Assembly (NCBI GenBank): GCA_031415015.1
Contig: JANOQT010000096.1
Span: 59,181-123,180, forward strand
Source of the DNA: JAUYQR01 sp031415015
GTDB lineage: Bacteria > Pseudomonadota > Alphaproteobacteria > Rhodobacterales > Rhodobacteraceae
Reading direction: 5' to 3'
Length of the DNA stretch: 64,000 nucleotides
The notes under the pieces are model-generated. The model was not told the DNA's origin, did no database searches, and saw only the letters and a list, made by a program, of their open reading frames with translations. A program made the position numbers and the translations under genes. Below are positions 36,591 to 46,188 of the stretch, piece after piece. Positions within the stretch are counted from its first letter, which is position 1. Each line of letters starts with the position of its first letter.

Positions 36591-37775
36591 ATGCGTAGGA
36601 TTTTCATCTTTCTATCGACCGTTGGCCTTGGCCTCGCGCTTTCAGCCCCTGCGGTGCGGTCCGAAACAGAAATTGCTGCAGCGACGGTACCGTCTGCCCT
36701 GCCCGCGATCACGGTGACCGAAGCACGCATGCAACCCATGCGCGACCGTGTGATTGCCTCGGGCCTGATCGGGCCGGTCGAAGAGGTGCAGGTGCAGCCG
36801 TTGATCGAGGGCCAGCCGCTGGAGCAGCTGTTGGCCGAAGTGGGCGATATGGTGACCGAGGGGCAGGTTCTGGCGGTGCTGTCGAAATCCACGCTGGATT
36901 TGCAGCGCAGCGAGGGGGTTGCGTCGCTGGCATCCGCACAGGCGACGATTGCGCAGATGGAGGCGCAGCTGATTGAGGCCGAGGCGAGTGCGGCCGAAGC
37001 GCAGCGGGTGGCGGACCGGACCGCCAAACTGCGCGAACAGGGATCGTCCCCGCAGGCGGCGCTGGATACCGCCAGTGCCAACGCGGTGTCGGCAGCGGCC
37101 CGGGTTGTCGTGGCGCGCCAGACGCTGGAGGCGGCCCGGGCGCAACTGGCGCTGGCCAATGCGCGGCTGGAAAACGTCGACCTGCAACTGTCGCGGACCG
37201 AGGTGAAGGCCCCGGTCGCAGGCGAAGTGGTAGAGCGTAACGCCCGGATCGGCGGGATTGCCACGGCGGCGGGTCAGGCGATGTTCGTCATCGTGCGCGA
37301 TGGTGCGCTGGAACTGCGCGCCGATATTGCGGAAAGCGACCTTTTGCGCCTGAAGGTGGGGCAGAAGGCCAGCTTGCGCGCCGTGGGCGGGACAGAGCCT
37401 TTGTCCGGCACGATCCGGCTGGTCGAGCCGTCAATTGACACGCTGACCCGGCTGGGCCGGGCGCGGATCGAAGTGGACGCGCCGGAGGCGCTGCGGTCCG
37501 GCATGTTTGTCGAGGCCGAGATCATGGTGGCCGAGCGCGACGCGCTGGCGATCCCGGTCACCGCGGTCGGGTCGGATGCAACCGGTGCCACGGTGATGCG
37601 GGTCCGGGACGGGGTGGTGGAACGGGTGTCGGTCACGACCGGCATCCGCGACGGCAGCCTTGTCGAGATCGTTTCAGGTCTGACGCCCGGCGATACGGTG
37701 GTGGTGAAGGCCGGTGCCTTCGTGCGCGCGGGCGACCGCATCAACCCGGTGCCGGACACGGCTGGCACAAACTGA
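36591..37775 (+). CDS. RND efflux periplasmic adaptor (membrane fusion protein)
   Basis: A 394-residue HlyD/AcrA-type adaptor linking the inner-membrane RND pump to an outer-membrane channel. A signal peptide (MRRIFIFLSTVGLGLALSAPA) is followed by the lipoyl-like half motif VQPLIEGQPLEQLLAEVGDMV. A long alpha-helical hairpin (about 105-195, rich in Ala/Glu/Gln) is next, then the second lipoyl half (VKAPVAGEVVERNARIG) and beta-barrel and membrane-proximal domains. No Cys follows the signal, so it is not a lipoprotein. Between tetR and the RND permease. Confidence 0.94.
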   Translation: MRRIFIFLSTVGLGLALSAPAVRSETEIAAATVPSALPAITVTEARMQPMRDRVIASGLIGPVEEVQVQPLIEGQPLEQLLAEVGDMVTEGQVLAVLSKSTLDLQRSEGVASLASAQATIAQMEAQLIEAEASAAEAQRVADRTAKLREQGSSPQAALDTASANAVSAAARVVVARQTLEAARAQLALANARLENVDLQLSRTEVKAPVAGEVVERNARIGGIATAAGQAMFVIVRDGALELRADIAESDLLRLKVGQKASLRAVGGTEPLSGTIRLVEPSIDTLTRLGRARIEVDAPEALRSGMFVEAEIMVAERDALAIPVTAVGSDATGATVMRVRDGVVERVSVTTGIRDGSLVEIVSGLTPGDTVVVKAGAFVRAGDRINPVPDTAGTN

Positions 37776-37785
37776 GGGAATCGCG

Positions 37786-40700
37786 ATGAACTTTTCCGCC
37801 TGGTCGATCCGCAATCCCGTCGCCCCGCTGCTGGCATTCTTCATGCTGATGGTGCTGGGCTGGATGTCCTTTACCAGCCTGCCAATCACCCGGTTCCCCA
37901 ACATCGACGTGCCCTTGGTGGCAGTGCGCGTGGTGCAGGCAGGTGCGGCCCCCGCCGAGATGGAAACGCAGGTTACCAAGGAAATCGAAGATGCCGTGGC
38001 GGGCATCACCGGGGTGAAAAGCGTCACCTCTACGGTGACGGACGGGGTGTCCACCACTGCGATCGAGTTCCGCATGGAGGTGCCCACCGACAAGGCGGTA
38101 CAGGATGTCAAGGACGCCATCGACGGCATCCGCAGCAACCTGCCCGGTGAGATCGAAGCCCCCATCGTGACGCGGATCGACATCGAGGGTCAGGCGATCA
38201 TGAACTTCTCGGTGACGGCGCCCAGCCTGTCGCTGGAGGAGTTGTCGTGGTTTGTCGATGATACCGTCACCCGCGCGCTTCAGGGCCGCGCCGGGATTGG
38301 CCGGGTGGACCGCTACGGAGGGGCAGAGCGGGAAATCCGGGTGGAACTGGACCCGGTCAGGCTGGACAGTTTCGGGATCACCGCACAATCCGTCAGCACG
38401 CAGTTGCGCCAGACCAATGCCGACATCGGGTCGGGCCGGTCGGAGATTGGGGCGGGCGAGCAGGCGATCCGCACGCTGGGCAATCAGGCCACGGTGGACA
38501 ATCTGGCGGCCACGACCATCGCGCTGCCGTCGGGCCGGCATGTGCGGCTGACTGATCTGGGCGAGATCATCGACACCTACAAAGAGGTCCGCTCCTTCAG
38601 CCGGTTTGACGGCGAAGAGGTGGTGACCTTTGCGGTGTTCCGCGCCAAGGGCGCGTCCGAGGTCAGCGTGGCCGAAACGGTGAACGCGGCGCTGGACGAG
38701 GTGCGGGCGGCCAACCCGGACGTCAACATCACGATGATCGACGACACGGTTTTCTACACCTATGGCAACTACGAATCCGCCATCGACACGTTGCTGGAAG
38801 GCGCGCTGCTGGCGGTGCTGGTGGTGCTGATGTTCCTGCGCAACTGGCGCGCCACGCTGATTACTGCGGTGGCGTTGCCGCTGTCGGCGGTGCCGACGTT
38901 CTACATCATGGACCTGCTGGGGTTTTCGCTCAACCTCGTCAGCTTTCTGGCGATCACGCTGGCGACGGGCATTCTGGTGGACGACGCGATTGTCGAGATC
39001 GAGAATATCGCCCGGCATATCCGGATGGGCAAGACCCCCTACCGCGCTGCCATCGAGGCGGCGGACGAGATCGGTCTGGCGGTTATTGCGACCACGTTCA
39101 CCATCGTGGCGGTGTTTGTGCCGGTGTCTTTCATGCCCGGCATTCCCGGCCAGTATTTCCGGCAGTTCGGCCTGACGGTGGCGATTGCGGTGCTGTTTTC
39201 GCTGGCCGTGGCGCGGCTGATCACACCGATGATGGCGGCGTATCTGATGCGCGCCAAGGATGCGGATGAGCATTCGGCTGAGGACGGGGCGGTGATGCGC
39301 GGCTACCTGCGCTTTGTCGGGGGCAGTACCAAAGTGCGGCGCATCCCGAAGCTGGGCTGGAAATTTCCCACCTATTACGTGACCATGGTTGTGGCCGTGA
39401 TCGTGGTGATCTTTTCGGTCTTCGCCATGTTGCAGGTGCCCGGCAGCCTGTTCCCGCCAGAGGATGTCAGCCGGGTGTCCATTTCCGTCGAACTGCCACC
39501 CGGTTCCAGCATCGAGCAGACCCGCGAGACGACCGACGCGATGCGCGACGCGATCAAGGATGTTGACGGGGTGAAAAGCGTTCTGGTCATCGGAGGGTCT
39601 TCGCCCAAAGGTGACGTCGATATCCGGCGGGCCAATATCTCGGTGGTGCTGGACCGGCTGGACAACGGCTTTGCGCGCAAGTTTTCCGATCTGGGGCAGG
39701 CGTTGCCGATGATCGGGCCGTGGTTGCCGGAAGCTCCGGCCGATGGCCGTCTGCGCCCGCAAAATGCCATCGAGGCCGAGATATTCGAGCGTCTGAAAGC
39801 GGTGCCGGATGTGCGGGCCTACAAGCTGAACGACCGGGGCGAGCGGGACATCAACTTTTCCATCCTGTCGTCGAACGAGGCGGACCTGAACCTTGCGGTG
39901 CAAAGGCTGGAAGAGGCGCTGGCGGGCGAGCCGCTGCTGGCCAACCTTGCCTCCGAAGGCGCCCTGCCCCGGCCGGAAATCCAGATCACGCCCCGGCTGG
40001 TCGAGGCGGCGCGGCTGGGGATCACCACGCAACAGATCGCGTCGGTAGTGCGGGTTGCGACCATCGGCGATTTCGATGCGTCACTGGCCAAGCTGTCCAT
40101 CGACAACCGGCTGATCCCGGTCAGGGTGCAGTTGCGCGCCGAATGGCGCGAGGATCTGTCGCGGATCGCCGCCCTGCGGCTGACCACGGCGACGGGGGCC
40201 ACGGTGCCCCTGTCCAGCGTCGCCGACATCGCGATTGCCGAAGGCCCGGCCACAGTGCAGCGCAAGAACCGCGAGCGGATCGCCTCGATCGGGGCAAGCC
40301 TACCGGTGGGCGTGGCGCTGGATACGGCGACGGCGCGGTTCAATGAGATTGTGGCATCCGTCGAACTTCCCGCCTCGGTGCGGGTGGCCGCAGCGGGCGA
40401 TGCCGAAGTTCAGGCCGAACTGATCGGCAGCTTTGTCAATGCCATGGTGATGGGGCTGATGCTGGTGCTGGCGGTGCTGATCTTGCTGTTCCGCTCGGTG
40501 ATCCAGCCGTTCACCATCCTGCTGTCGCTGCCGCTTGCCATCGGCGGGGTGGCGGCGGCGCTGATCATCACCGGCAATCCCTTGTCGATGCCGGTTCTGA
40601 TCGGCATCCTGATGCTGATGGGGATTGTCACCAAGAACGCCATCCTGCTGATCGACTTCGTGATCGAGATGCGGGCTCGGGGAATGAGCCGCGTCGCCGC

Positions 40701-41103
40701 CGTGGTCGAGGCCGGTCACAAGCGGGCGCGACCCATCGTGATGACCTCGATTGCGATGTCGGCGGGCATGCTGCCATCGGCGCTTGGCATCGGCGAGGGC
40801 GGGTCGTTCCGCGCGCCGATGGCGATTGCGGTGATCGGCGGCATCATCGTGTCCACGGTGCTGAGCCTTGTCGTGGTGCCGTCGTTCTATCTGATCATGG
40901 ACGATCTGTCGCGCGGGCTGGCTTGGGTGTTCAGCCGGATGATCGGCAAGAAGGAAGCCGAACCGGAAAGCCCCGAGGCGTTTGTTTTGGCGGAACGGAT
41001 CGTGCGCGGGCAGGAAGATCTGTCGCTGCTGCACGGGCGGTTGTCGGCGCTGGAAGAGGCAGTTACCGGCAAGAAGAAGACCGCGCTGCATGTGGCGGAG
41101 TAG
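37786..41103 (+). CDS. RND family efflux permease (AcrB-like)
   Basis: An 1105-residue proton-driven RND pump of the inner membrane. There is an N-terminal helix (SIRNPVAPLLAFFMLMVLG), a large porter loop, and a helix bundle with the proton-relay Asp pair in GILVDDAIVEIENI. A second porter loop follows, then RPIVMTSIAMSAGMLPSALG. The C-terminus carries about 50 extra charged residues (EAEPESPEAF to the end). The sequence is of the HAE1-like type in bacteria that lack a dedicated outer-membrane gene nearby; no TolC homologue is in this window. The ATG at 37786 follows GAGGGA. Confidence 0.95.
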   Translation: MNFSAWSIRNPVAPLLAFFMLMVLGWMSFTSLPITRFPNIDVPLVAVRVVQAGAAPAEMETQVTKEIEDAVAGITGVKSVTSTVTDGVSTTAIEFRMEVPTDKAVQDVKDAIDGIRSNLPGEIEAPIVTRIDIEGQAIMNFSVTAPSLSLEELSWFVDDTVTRALQGRAGIGRVDRYGGAEREIRVELDPVRLDSFGITAQSVSTQLRQTNADIGSGRSEIGAGEQAIRTLGNQATVDNLAATTIALPSGRHVRLTDLGEIIDTYKEVRSFSRFDGEEVVTFAVFRAKGASEVSVAETVNAALDEVRAANPDVNITMIDDTVFYTYGNYESAIDTLLEGALLAVLVVLMFLRNWRATLITAVALPLSAVPTFYIMDLLGFSLNLVSFLAITLATGILVDDAIVEIENIARHIRMGKTPYRAAIEAADEIGLAVIATTFTIVAVFVPVSFMPGIPGQYFRQFGLTVAIAVLFSLAVARLITPMMAAYLMRAKDADEHSAEDGAVMRGYLRFVGGSTKVRRIPKLGWKFPTYYVTMVVAVIVVIFSVFAMLQVPGSLFPPEDVSRVSISVELPPGSSIEQTRETTDAMRDAIKDVDGVKSVLVIGGSSPKGDVDIRRANISVVLDRLDNGFARKFSDLGQALPMIGPWLPEAPADGRLRPQNAIEAEIFERLKAVPDVRAYKLNDRGERDINFSILSSNEADLNLAVQRLEEALAGEPLLANLASEGALPRPEIQITPRLVEAARLGITTQQIASVVRVATIGDFDASLAKLSIDNRLIPVRVQLRAEWREDLSRIAALRLTTATGATVPLSSVADIAIAEGPATVQRKNRERIASIGASLPVGVALDTATARFNEIVASVELPASVRVAAAGDAEVQAELIGSFVNAMVMGLMLVLAVLILLFRSVIQPFTILLSLPLAIGGVAAALIITGNPLSMPVLIGILMLMGIVTKNAILLIDFVIEMRARGMSRVAAVVEAGHKRARPIVMTSIAMSAGMLPSALGIGEGGSFRAPMAIAVIGGIIVSTVLSLVVVPSFYLIMDDLSRGLAWVFSRMIGKKEAEPESPEAFVLAERIVRGQEDLSLLHGRLSALEEAVTGKKKTALHVAE

Positions 41104-42780
41104 TCAGCGTGGCCAGAGCTTTTGCGCCTCTGCCTCGGTGTAGCGGCCAAGGCGGACGTCTTCGGCAATGAGCGCCGGGTCGCGGGCGGCGGGCGGGCCG
41201 TAGCCACCGCCACCGGGAGTGCGGACGCGGACGCGGTCGCCGGGTTTGAGGGTGATGTCCTGCGCCTTTGACAGGTGTTCGGGGATCAGCGTGACACCGT
41301 CGCGGATCACCTCGACCCGGTTCACCGCACCGTCCTGACCGCCTAGTGCGCCTTGCGGGCCGACGCGGCCATGATCCATGACGAAGCTGGCCCGCGCTTC
41401 ACCGCGCAGCAGTTCAATCTCGTAATCCAAACCGAAGCCGCCCCGGTGCTGCCCTGCCCCGCCAGAGCCTTCGTGCAGCGCGTAACGGCGGTAGAGGATG
41501 GGGTAGGTCTGTTCCATGATCTCGACCGGGGGGGCCTTGGAGATGCCGATGGTGGAGCAGCCGTTGGTGAGGCCGTCATTACGGACGTTGCCGCCGTAGC
41601 CGCCGCCAGAGATCTGGTACATCACGTAGTCGCGCCCTTTCTCGGGGTCATGCCCGCCAAGGCCGAAGTTGCCAGAGGTTCCGGCGGGCGATGCGGTGAC
41701 ATGGTCCGGCAATGGCTGAACGAGGGCCGCGAAGACGGCTTCGGCGATGCGCTGGCTGACTTCGGCGGCGCAGCCGGAGACCGGGCGCGGATATTTGGCA
41801 TCAAGGAAGGTGCCTTCGATTCCGGTCACAGTCAGCGGCTCGAACGCGCCCGCGCTGATCGGGACATCGGGGAAGATGTGGCGCATGGCGAGGTAGACCG
41901 ACGACAGCGTGGTGGCGCGGACCGAGTTCATCGGGCCCATACAGGGAGGCGAGGATTTCCCGAAGTCGAAAGTCAGGCCATCGGGGGTTTTGGTGACGGT
42001 CAGGGCGATGGTCAGACGCTGGTTGACCACGCCGTCGCTGTCGACGATGGCGGTGCTGTCGTAGCTGCCGTCGGGGATCAGGCCGATCATCGCGCGCATC
42101 TGTTTGGCGGCGAGGCGGCGCATCTCTGCGATGGCGTCGGTGACGGTGGCATCCGAGTAGCGGTCGAGGAGTGTCCCGAGCCGTTCCGCCCCGACGAGGA
42201 GGGCGGACGCCTGCGCCTTGACGTCGCCGATGCGCTGTTCAGAGACGCGGATGTTGGAGCAGATGATCTGGTAGATTTCCGTGTCGAGGACGCCTTTCTT
42301 GAACAGTTTGACCGGCGGGATGCGCAGGCCTTCCTGCTCGGCGCTGATCGCGGAGGCGCTGAAACCACCGGGCACTGCGCCGCCGGTATCGGGCCAGTGC
42401 CCGGTGTTGGACAGCCAGCAGAAGATTGCGCCGTCCCGGTAGACCGGCATCGCAAAACGCACGTCCATCAGGTGGGTGCCGCCAAGGTAGGGGTCGTTGA
42501 CGATGTAGATATCGTCGGGCTGTGGCGCGGCGGTCAGGCCGTTGTCGATGCGTTCCAGTATGGTGCGGGTGGAGAACTGCATGACGCCGACGAAGACCGG
42601 CAGACCGCGCGAGCCTTGGGCGATCAGGCTGCCATCGGTAGCGGAATAGATGCCGTCGGACCGGTCGTCGGCCTCGGCGATCACCGGGGAAAAGGCGGCG
42701 CGGGAAAAGGTCAGGTCCATCTCGTCGCAGACCTGTTGCAGACCTGCCTGAATGACAGCGAGAGTGATGGGGTCGATCAT
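41104..42780 (-). CDS. hyuB: Hydantoinase B / oxoprolinase B-type subunit
   Basis: A 558-residue HyuB family subunit that works with HyuA in ATP-dependent hydrolysis of cyclic amides (hydantoins, 5-oxoproline, lactams) or in related ATP-dependent carboxylation. Family blocks visible: YIVNDPYLGGTHLMDV, LSNTGHWPDTGG, GEARASFVMDHGRVGP and the C-terminal TPGGGGYGPP. Overlaps hyuA by four bases. It is the last gene of the catabolic cluster and abuts the convergent RND gene with no gap. Confidence 0.93.
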   Translation of the reverse strand: MIDPITLAVIQAGLQQVCDEMDLTFSRAAFSPVIAEADDRSDGIYSATDGSLIAQGSRGLPVFVGVMQFSTRTILERIDNGLTAAPQPDDIYIVNDPYLGGTHLMDVRFAMPVYRDGAIFCWLSNTGHWPDTGGAVPGGFSASAISAEQEGLRIPPVKLFKKGVLDTEIYQIICSNIRVSEQRIGDVKAQASALLVGAERLGTLLDRYSDATVTDAIAEMRRLAAKQMRAMIGLIPDGSYDSTAIVDSDGVVNQRLTIALTVTKTPDGLTFDFGKSSPPCMGPMNSVRATTLSSVYLAMRHIFPDVPISAGAFEPLTVTGIEGTFLDAKYPRPVSGCAAEVSQRIAEAVFAALVQPLPDHVTASPAGTSGNFGLGGHDPEKGRDYVMYQISGGGYGGNVRNDGLTNGCSTIGISKAPPVEIMEQTYPILYRRYALHEGSGGAGQHRGGFGLDYEIELLRGEARASFVMDHGRVGPQGALGGQDGAVNRVEVIRDGVTLIPEHLSKAQDITLKPGDRVRVRTPGGGGYGPPAARDPALIAEDVRLGRYTEAEAQKLWPR

Positions 42781-44795
42781 TGGGGAACCTCCACGATCAG
42801 GTTGCCGTCGGGGTCGGAGGTGACGGTGGAGCCGGGGTCGATGATGCTGGTGGTATCCATTTGTTCAATGATGGCAGGGCCTTGTAGGTGGAGGTCAAGA
42901 GGCAAATGATCACGCCAATAGACCGGGGTCTCGACCCAGCCGCCAAACCAGACTTGGCGCTGGTCAGTCGGTTCTGCTGTGGTTTTGCGGCCCTTGGGGT
43001 CAATCAGGCGGGAGAGGTCAAGTTCGGCCCGTTGGCCGATGACGGAGGTATTGAGGTTCACAAGGTTCGCCCGGATCGACGGCAGATCGACGCGGAAGCG
43101 GGCGTGGTAGGCGGCCTCGAACAAGGTTTGCAGGTCTTCGCGCGTGGGGGTGGCAGAGGGCAGAACGACCCGCAGCAGGTGGGTCTGTCCAACGAACTGC
43201 ATGTCGGCGGAATATTCGGCACGGCTGGCGGTCAGGGTGATCTTCTCGGAGGCGATCAGGCTGCGGCCTTCGGCATCTTGCTGGGCGAGGATGGAGTGGA
43301 GGTCGGCCATGTCGGTGGTATCAAGCGGGCGGTTGACGGTGCGGACGAAATCATGCCGCAGGTCTGCCACCACGCAGCCAAGCGCATTGGTGATGCCGGG
43401 GCGCGCCGGGATCAGGACTTTCGGGATGGCGAGTTCCCGCGCGAGAGAGACCGCATGAAGTGGCCCTGCCCCACCGAATGCGAACAGCGCGAAATCGCGG
43501 GGGTCGGCGCCGAGCGAGATGGAGACCATGCGGATCGCCCCGGCCATATGGGTGTTGGCGATGCGGATCACCGCCTCGGCAGCCTGTTCGATGCTCAAGC
43601 CAAGCGGGGTGCCGATCTGGTCTTTCATCGCCTGCCGCGCGGCCTCGGCGGCCTGACCAAAGCGGGCGGCGGGCAGGCGGCCGAGGATCAGGTTGGCGTC
43701 CGAGATGGTGACGCGGGTGCCGCCGCGACCGTAACAGATCGGGCCGGGGGTGGAGCCAGCACTTTCCGGGCCGACACGGAGCATGCCGCCTGCGTCGATC
43801 CGGGCGATGGAGCCGCCGCCTGCCCCGACGGTTCGGACATCGACCATGGGCACGTGGATCGGCATGGCATATTCCACCTCGATCTCATTCGAGACGGGCG
43901 CGATGCCATTGCGGATCATCGCAACATCGGTAGAGGTGCCGCCCATGTCATAGGTCAGCAGGTTCGGCATTCCGGCGCGCCTGCCGGTAGCAACGGCGGC
44001 CATCACGCCCGAGGCGGGGCCGGACATCACCGTCTTGACCGCCTCCTTCGCCACATCGCGGGCGGCAACCATGCCGCCGTTGCCGTTCATCACCAGAAGA
44101 TCGCGGGCGTAGCCCTTTGCGGCCAGTTGGTCGGCAAGGCGGGCGACGTAGCGTTCGAGGAGGGGTTGGACCGAGGCGTTGACGGCCGCGGTCACCCCGC
44201 GTTCGTATTCGCGGCTTTCCGACAGCAGCGCGTGGCCCATGGTGATGTACCGGTTCGGCCAGAGTTCCGCAGCGATTTCAGCGGCGCGGCGTTCGTGGGC
44301 GGGGTTGGCATAGGCGTGAAGGAAGTGAATGACGAGGCTTTCGCAGCCCTCTTCGCGAAGCTGCAGGACGGCGGCGCGCAGGGCGGCCTCATCCAGCGGC
44401 GTCAGAATGTGGCCCTTGGCGTCCATCCGTTCCGGGACCTCAAGCCGCAGATCGCGGGGGATGATCGGCGTGAAGGTGCCGTGCATGCCGTAGGCGTGGG
44501 GGCGGGTACGGCGGCCAAGTTCAAGGACGTCGCGGAAGCCTTGCGTGGTGATCAGCCCGGTCTTGGCCAATTGGCGTTCAAGCACGGCGTTGGTGGTGGT
44601 GGTGGTGCCGTGGACGATCAGGTCGATATCGCGCAGGTCGGCCCCGGCGGCGTCAAAGGCGGCGAGGACACCGCCCGCCTGATTGGGCAAGGTGGTCGGC
44701 ACCTTGGCCAAGCGCACATCACCCGTGGCGGGGTCGAAAATCACCAGATCGGTGAAGGTGCCGCCCACATCGACGCCTGCGACAAGTCCGGTCAT
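42777..44795 (-). CDS. hyuA: Hydantoinase A / oxoprolinase A-type subunit
   Basis: A 672-residue ATP-binding HyuA subunit (actin-like ATPase fold). The phosphate loop is GVDVGGTFTDLVIFD at the start. HGTTTTTNAVLERQ, YDMGGTSTDVAMI, GAGGGSIARID and FGGAGPLHAV follow. It activates an amide oxygen by ATP so that HyuB can open a ring. Placement after ABC-importer genes suggests that the imported compound, or a product of the Mo-hydroxylase/reductase steps, is its substrate. The ATG at 44793-44795 follows the livF stop directly. Confidence 0.94.
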   Translation of the reverse strand: MTGLVAGVDVGGTFTDLVIFDPATGDVRLAKVPTTLPNQAGGVLAAFDAAGADLRDIDLIVHGTTTTTNAVLERQLAKTGLITTQGFRDVLELGRRTRPHAYGMHGTFTPIIPRDLRLEVPERMDAKGHILTPLDEAALRAAVLQLREEGCESLVIHFLHAYANPAHERRAAEIAAELWPNRYITMGHALLSESREYERGVTAAVNASVQPLLERYVARLADQLAAKGYARDLLVMNGNGGMVAARDVAKEAVKTVMSGPASGVMAAVATGRRAGMPNLLTYDMGGTSTDVAMIRNGIAPVSNEIEVEYAMPIHVPMVDVRTVGAGGGSIARIDAGGMLRVGPESAGSTPGPICYGRGGTRVTISDANLILGRLPAARFGQAAEAARQAMKDQIGTPLGLSIEQAAEAVIRIANTHMAGAIRMVSISLGADPRDFALFAFGGAGPLHAVSLARELAIPKVLIPARPGITNALGCVVADLRHDFVRTVNRPLDTTDMADLHSILAQQDAEGRSLIASEKITLTASRAEYSADMQFVGQTHLLRVVLPSATPTREDLQTLFEAAYHARFRVDLPSIRANLVNLNTSVIGQRAELDLSRLIDPKGRKTTAEPTDQRQVWFGGWVETPVYWRDHLPLDLHLQGPAIIEQMDTTSIIDPGSTVTSDPDGNLIVEVPQ

Positions 44796-45494
44796 TCACA
44801 CACCCACATAAGTTCTGAATACATCAGCATTGGCCCGCAACCCGTTGACTGTCAGCGTTTCCTCTATCCGACCTGCCACCATGAACGCCACGCGGTCGGC
44901 CATTTTCAACACCGCATCGACGCGCTGTTCGACCAGAACCACGGCGACTCCCTGCGCGCGCAGGGCCAGCACGGCGTCACGGATCAGGGAGATCATCGAG
45001 GGTTGCAGGCCCTCGGTCGGCTCGTCCAGCAGGAGGACCTTCGGCTCAAGGCACAGCGCGCGGGCGATGGCGAGCATCTGCTGTTCGCCGCCGGACAGGG
45101 TCGAGGAGGTTTGCGAAAGGCGTTCGCGCAGGCGGGGGAACAGGGTCAGGATGCGGTCAAGGCGGGCGGGGTCATTGCCTTTGACCAGCCCGCCGATGGC
45201 GAGGTTTTCGCCGACGCTCAGCGGGCCGAACAGGCGGCGGCCTTGCGGGACATAGGCGATGCCGTGCCGTGGCACCTCATGCGCGGGCAGGCTTTGGACT
45301 GGGGTGCCGTTCAGCGCGATAGTGCCGGAACTGGCGGGGACGAGGCCCATGATGCATTTCAGCAGCGTCGATTTGCCCACTCCGTTGCGGCCCATGATAC
45401 AGGTGACCTGGCCCGGTTCAGCGCGGAAGGTGACGCCGTTCAGCACGGCTATGGGGCCGTATCCGGCGCTGATCTGGTTGAGGTCAAGCGCCAA
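44796..45494 (-). CDS. livF: Branched-chain-type ABC transporter ATP-binding protein (LivF)
   Basis: A 232-residue ATPase. Walker A is GRNGVGKST, the signature is TLSGGEQQM, and Walker B is KVLLLDEPTEGLQ. The start is a TTG at 45492-45494, supported by AGGAGG six bases upstream; there is no suitable ATG before Walker A. The gene begins inside the last codons of livG (11-bp overlap). Confidence 0.94.
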   Translation of the reverse strand: MALDLNQISAGYGPIAVLNGVTFRAEPGQVTCIMGRNGVGKSTLLKCIMGLVPASSGTIALNGTPVQSLPAHEVPRHGIAYVPQGRRLFGPLSVGENLAIGGLVKGNDPARLDRILTLFPRLRERLSQTSSTLSGGEQQMLAIARALCLEPKVLLLDEPTEGLQPSMISLIRDAVLALRAQGVAVVLVEQRVDAVLKMADRVAFMVAGRIEETLTVNGLRANADVFRTYVGV

Positions 45495-46188
45495 GATAGG
45501 CCTCCTGCACGGCTGGGTTGGCGCGGATCTGAGCGGGCGTCCCGGTGGCCAGTATCTTGCCGAAGTTCAGCACGGTGATCCGGGTGGCAAGGTCCATCAC
45601 CACCTCCATGTTGTGTTCGATCAGCAGGACGGTGGTTGCAGGGACAAGGCTTAGGACGAGGGTCTTGAAGCCCTCGATCTCGGACGCGGCGAGGCCCTGG
45701 GTGGGTTCGTCCAGGATCAGGAGGCGGGGGTTGAGGGCAAGCCCCATGGCAAGCTCCAGAAGGCGCTGGTGGCCGTAGCTGAGGGTCTGGGCCTCTTGTG
45801 CCTCCAGCTTTTCAAGTCCGACGCGGGAAAGGGCAGCGCGGGTTTTCGTGATGAGGTCCGTGGTGCTGTGGGCTTGCACGGCGAGGGCGACGTTGTCGAA
45901 GACGGTCAGTCGGGGGAAAATCGAGGTGATCTGGAAGGTGTAGGCAATGCCGCGACGGACGCGAGAATGGGCGGGAAGATGGGTGATATCCTCGCCGTTC
46001 AGCAGGATGGTGCCCGATTGCGGCAGACGTCGCCCTGACAGCAGGCTGACAAAGGTGGTTTTCCCCGCGCCGTTCGGGCCGATCAGGGCGTGAATCTCGC
46101 CCGTGTTCAGGGTGAAATCGACACCGTCCACCGCGCGCAGGCCGCCGAAATGCAGGGTCAGATCGCGGGTTTCGATCAGGGCAGCCAT
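45484..46188 (-). CDS. livG: Branched-chain-type ABC transporter ATP-binding protein (LivG)
   Basis: A 234-residue ATPase. Walker A is GPNGAGKTT, Walker B is RLLILDEPTQGL, and the H-loop is LIEHNMEVV. The signature loop is TLSYGHQRL, with SYGHQ as usual for LivG. The ATG at 46186-46188 lies within the last codons of livM; a GTG at 46197 is possible. Pairs with LivF as a heterodimeric ATPase. Confidence 0.94.
   Translation of the reverse strand: MAALIETRDLTLHFGGLRAVDGVDFTLNTGEIHALIGPNGAGKTTFVSLLSGRRLPQSGTILLNGEDITHLPAHSRVRRGIAYTFQITSIFPRLTVFDNVALAVQAHSTTDLITKTRAALSRVGLEKLEAQEAQTLSYGHQRLLELAMGLALNPRLLILDEPTQGLAASEIEGFKTLVLSLVPATTVLLIEHNMEVVMDLATRITVLNFGKILATGTPAQIRANPAVQEAYLGA

Noticed and set aside
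37741..40032. Minus-strand open frame of about 763 codons antisense to the RND permease
   Set aside because: Translation is His/Gln/Arg-rich with no domain; the RND gene on the other strand is complete.
42888..45578. Plus-strand open frame of about 896 codons antisense to hyuA and livF
   Set aside because: Both minus-strand genes have full family motifs; the plus translation has a shadow composition and no ribosome site.
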